DNA of 64,000 nt, from contig CBDFNN010000003.1 in assembly GCA_965250215.1 (NCBI GenBank), forward strand, positions 143,391 through 207,390, read 5' to 3'. Positions 61,384 to 64,000 of the stretch are shown here, piece after piece. Origin of the DNA: CBDFNN01 sp965250215. GTDB taxonomy: Bacteria > Bacteroidota > Rhodothermia > Rhodothermales > DATKEJ01. Below the pieces are notes generated by a model. The model made no database searches. It worked only from the letters and a program-made list of their open reading frames with translations, and was not told where the DNA came from. The stretch's first letter is position 1, and each line of letters starts with the position of its first letter. The position numbers and the translations under genes were made by a program.

Positions 61384-62520
61384 TTAATTATCACTTAGGA
61401 GATTCTTAATGCGTTCGTTGACAACCTGACCGTCCTTAGTAAGGCAGGCACCTGCGATGATTTCGTTTTCGAAGTCGAGATTGATCTCTCCCTCTGGTGC
61501 TATTTCATCAATAGCAGCGAGCAAGGTTTTGGAATACAGTTGGCTGGCGTGGAGCGGCATATCACCTGGCAAGTTGGTGGAGCCGTGAATGTAAACACCA
61601 TGCGCTACGGTCATTTCACCGGCTTTTGTTAATTCGCAATTTCCACCGTTAGCTGCGGCCATATCGATTATGACAGAACCAGCATTCATTTTCTTGACGG
61701 CTTCCTCTGATATGAGGATCGGAGCTTTTCGACCTGGAATCAATGCTGTGGTAATAACAACGTCTACACCGCCTATTACTTCAGCAAGCAATTCAATCTG
61801 CCTTTTTTGCTTGTCTTCCGCCAAGGCCTTGGCGTAGCCACTTGATTCGGCGGCGTCCTTTGTATCGAGCTCCAGCTCTACAAACTTTGCTCCGAGACTT
61901 TCTACTTCCTCCTTTACAGCTGGTCTAACATCGTAGGCGCTCACGACGGCGCCAAGTCTTCGTGCGGTGGCGATGGCCTGAAGACCAGCAACTCCGGCAC
62001 CTAGGACCAAGACTTTAGACGGCCTAATCGTACCGGCTGCCGTGGTCATCAATGGAAAATACTTTGGGAGTGTTTCGGCAGCGAGTAGAACGGCTTTGTA
62101 TCCACCGATTGAACTCATCGCGGAGAGAGCATCCATTTTCTGGGCACGAGTGATACGAGGTACCATCTCCATGCTAAACGCGGTGACTCCTTTTTGAGCC
62201 AACTGAGAAATGAGTTCTGGTTGATCCAACGGATTTAGAAATCCCATGACCAGGCATCCGCCTTTGAGAAGTTGGACTTCTGCTTCGCTTGGTCCCTTGA
62301 CCTTGGTCAGAATATCGCAGTCAAAGCTGTCGGACTTGGAGCCAATCTTTGCTCCAGCGTCGAGGTACTCTTGGTCGGAATGAAAGGAGGAATCTCCCGC
62401 GCCTGATTCGACGGTTACAGAGAATCCTTTTTTAATAAGTCGGGCGGTGGTTTCAGGATTTATCGATACTCGGTTTTCACCAATTTCAATTTCCTTTGGT
62501 ACGCCAATACTAATGGCCAC
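61384..62520 (-). CDS. pntA1: NAD(P) transhydrogenase subunit alpha part 1
   Basis: A 378-residue NAD-binding subunit related to alanine dehydrogenase: GVPKEIEIGENRVSINPETTARLIKKGF, MVPRITRAQKMDALSAMSSIGGYKAVLLAA, the Rossmann glycines KVLVLGAGVAGLQAIATARRLGA and IDMAAANGGNCELT. It is first of the operon and works with PntA2 and PntB in the inner membrane to balance NADH and NADPH. Confidence 0.95.
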   Translation of the reverse strand: MAISIGVPKEIEIGENRVSINPETTARLIKKGFSVTVESGAGDSSFHSDQEYLDAGAKIGSKSDSFDCDILTKVKGPSEAEVQLLKGGCLVMGFLNPLDQPELISQLAQKGVTAFSMEMVPRITRAQKMDALSAMSSIGGYKAVLLAAETLPKYFPLMTTAAGTIRPSKVLVLGAGVAGLQAIATARRLGAVVSAYDVRPAVKEEVESLGAKFVELELDTKDAAESSGYAKALAEDKQKRQIELLAEVIGGVDVVITTALIPGRKAPILISEEAVKKMNAGSVIIDMAAANGGNCELTKAGEMTVAHGVYIHGSTNLPGDMPLHASQLYSKTLLAAIDEIAPEGEINLDFENEIIAGACLTKDGQVVNERIKNLLSDN

Positions 62521-62539
62521 GATGTATAAGGTCTAGTCT

Positions 62540-62713
62540 TTAGGTTTGACGCTTGAATCCGAAAAGCATGGATCGCCAGAATAGTAACTCAAGGGCGATT
62601 CCGCCAATTAGAAAAACACCGAAGAAAAGTCCAGTCGACCTAAATGCGAAGGCTACTGCGTAGCAGATGATGGCAAGAAGTAGGTAGAGAGCAAGTCGGC
62701 TTAGTGCTTTCAT
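62540..62713 (-). CDS. 57-residue membrane protein
   Basis: A short frame upstream of pntA1, ATG 62713 to TAA 62540: MKALSRLALYLLLAIICYAV, AFAFRSTGLFFGVFLIGGIA and LELLFWRSMLFGFKRQT. It has two hydrophobic helices and positively charged ends, typical of a true small membrane protein. It lies 19 bases before the pntA1 start on the same strand, so it may lead that operon. No family is recognised. Confidence 0.6.
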   Translation of the reverse strand: MKALSRLALYLLLAIICYAVAFAFRSTGLFFGVFLIGGIALELLFWRSMLFGFKRQT

Positions 62714-62866
62714 GGGCTTCGGTTTGTGAGTGGCAATATAGGAAAGCTATTTAAGTATGCTTGAACGGAATAGCGATTTCTGCAAATAAATTAGATGTCT
62801 GTGCAGAGATGTCTAGGATCTAGGCGTAATATGCCAACAAGAACTACTCGCTACTCGAAACTGATG

Positions 62867-63961
62867 TTACGAAACTGGAATCAGCGGAAGTTCGATGCTA
62901 AAGCAGGATCCTTTTCCTTCGGTACTATCGGCACGGATAGATCCATTCATCATCTCGACCAATCTCTTGGTAATGGGTAGTCCAAGACCCAAACCCTCCC
63001 GTTTGATTTCATCGCTGGCAACAAAACGCGAGAAGTCCTCAAAGATATGAGGAAGATCATTCTGGTTAATACCGAGACCAGTGTCTGCTACCTCGATTCG
63101 AACATAGGAGCCCTTGTTTTCGAAAGAGACTTTGATCTCACCTTCCTCCGTGTACTTCATGGCATTGTCAATCAAATTGACCAAAATGCGAGAAATAGCT
63201 GCACCATCAAACATGGCCACCAATTCCGAATCGACCGGACCGGCATATTTCAGACTAAGACCTTTTTCCTTCGCCAGATGCTGGAAAATCCCAACAGTCT
63301 CTACAAGATATTCGTGTAAGTCTCCGGTCTCGAGTTGCAGCTGAAAATCGTGATCGAGGTTCGCCAAACGTAAGACAGACTCCACGGTGTCAAAAAGACG
63401 CTGGCTGCTTCGCTCAAGGAAGTCGACAAGAGTCTCGATATTGTCTGGATTCTCCTTGAGGAGTTGCGTTGCCGATATGATAGACATCAATGGCGTACGG
63501 ATGTCATGTCCTATCCGGCCAATCAACTTCGAAATGTCAGCCTCAGACTTTCTAATCTTCGCCGTCTCGTCCGCATGCACATATATAAAGCCAGCAATAG
63601 CTGTGACTTCTTTGTGTCTATTTAGCAGAGGAGAGAAGTGAATCGAGCAGGGTAAGGCATCTCCATTTGATTTTTGGACAAGAGCCTCGCTTGGATAAGG
63701 ATCGGGAGAGTTATTCGACGCCGACTTAAATGCGGCCTCCACGTTTTCGACTTGATCGCCAGAAATGAAATTCCTGAATTTCAGTCCAGACAACTCTACA
63801 CCACTATAGCCTGTCATCTTTTGAACAATAGGAGTGCTCTCGAGAATATTTCCGTCAATGGAAAACGTGACACAACCAAGTTCGCGAATATCGACCTCAG
63901 CATGCCTCGCCAAGCTCCTTTCGAGCCCGTTATTATGCCTATTTTGCGCCTTCCCTCTCAT
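62867..63961 (-). CDS. Soluble PAS-domain sensor histidine kinase
   Basis: A 364-residue kinase with no membrane segment. Residues 20-135 form a PAS domain (GCVTFSIDGNILESTPIVQKMTG, ALPCSIHFSPLLNRHKEVTAI). The H-box is KLIGRIGHDIRTPLMSIISA, the N-box LVNLIDNAMKYTEEGEI, with VADTGLGI, HIFEDFSRF and GLGLGLPITKRLVE completing the ATPase. It probably senses a cytoplasmic signal. No response regulator is adjacent in the window; it diverges from the right edge, which holds nothing else recognised. It is a conceivable but unproven partner for the PhoB-type regulator at 32 kb. Confidence 0.9.
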   Translation of the reverse strand: MRGKAQNRHNNGLERSLARHAEVDIRELGCVTFSIDGNILESTPIVQKMTGYSGVELSGLKFRNFISGDQVENVEAAFKSASNNSPDPYPSEALVQKSNGDALPCSIHFSPLLNRHKEVTAIAGFIYVHADETAKIRKSEADISKLIGRIGHDIRTPLMSIISATQLLKENPDNIETLVDFLERSSQRLFDTVESVLRLANLDHDFQLQLETGDLHEYLVETVGIFQHLAKEKGLSLKYAGPVDSELVAMFDGAAISRILVNLIDNAMKYTEEGEIKVSFENKGSYVRIEVADTGLGINQNDLPHIFEDFSRFVASDEIKREGLGLGLPITKRLVEMMNGSIRADSTEGKGSCFSIELPLIPVS

Positions 63962-64000
63962 TGATTCAAGCTACCTTTTGTAGAAGCCAAACCTGTGGAT

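Overview
The window looks like chromosomal DNA from a free-living Gram-negative bacterium of the Bacteroidota/FCB assemblage, probably near the Rhodothermota/Balneolota side. Three intact secreted proteins and one decayed one carry type IX secretion tails built on a YPNPF core. Two of the intact ones also share an LPVEL-type module before the tail. Many proteins are lipoproteins, Shine-Dalgarno signals are often weak, and planctomycete-type DUF1501 and DUF1549/DUF1553 genes are present. No tRNA, rRNA, CRISPR array or prophage was recognised. The lineage is inferred from protein families, not from a marker gene.

Layout. 1-10 kb: the 3' end of a Gfo/Idh/MocA oxidoreductase, a small gene broken by an in-frame TAG, a T9SS cargo protein, a Kelch/T9SS relic, an M81 peptidase, a WYL regulator overlapping an epoxide-hydrolase-like gene, DinB, a membrane-anchored hydrolase and membrane proteins. 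10-17 kb: a SnoaL-like relic, a PLP decarboxylase, a PQQ-type sugar dehydrogenase, a complete IS3-family element lying inside a GGGTGAT repeat, and a tyrosine recombinase. 17-25 kb: an M14 carboxypeptidase, a DUF885 protein, a PIF1-like helicase, an MscS channel, a T9SS protein, DUF937 and GlsB-like genes, separated by short degenerate repeats.

25-33 kb is a phosphate-uptake operon: Pho-box-like site, porin-like protein, PhoU, PstS, a PhoU fused to a protein-tyrosine-phosphatase-like domain, PstC, PstA, two adjacent PstB ATPases and a PhoB-type regulator. The two PstB proteins have complementary defects. PstB1 keeps the LSGGQ signature but has lost the Q-loop Gln and H-loop His. PstB2 keeps those residues but has lost the signature. 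Together they could form one consensus and one degenerate ATP site. The fused PhoU domain has Asp where the phosphatase has its catalytic Cys. These are the most unusual protein-level signals here.

33-42 kb: MarR and isochorismatase genes facing each other across palindromic operators, an ATP-grasp ligase, a secreted metallophosphoesterase/EEP nuclease fusion, a sulfatase and MBL pair, two 5'-truncated gene fragments meeting head to head, and a charged lipoprotein. 42-49 kb: a DUF1501 and cytochrome-type pair and a RES/Xre toxin-antitoxin pair, with three copies of an unrecognised ~115-122 bp structured repeat around them. In each copy the stems change sequence but still pair. 49-64 kb: an ELWxxDGT T9SS protein, purple acid phosphatase, PPK2, PIG-L deacetylase, SGNH hydrolase, multicopper oxidase, SBBP repeat protein, the pntA1-pntA2-pntB transhydrogenase operon, a 57-residue membrane protein and a soluble PAS histidine kinase.

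Phosphorus recurs as a theme: Pst/PhoU/PhoB import and control, secreted phosphatases (purple acid phosphatase, MPE/EEP fusion) and polyphosphate handling (PPK2).
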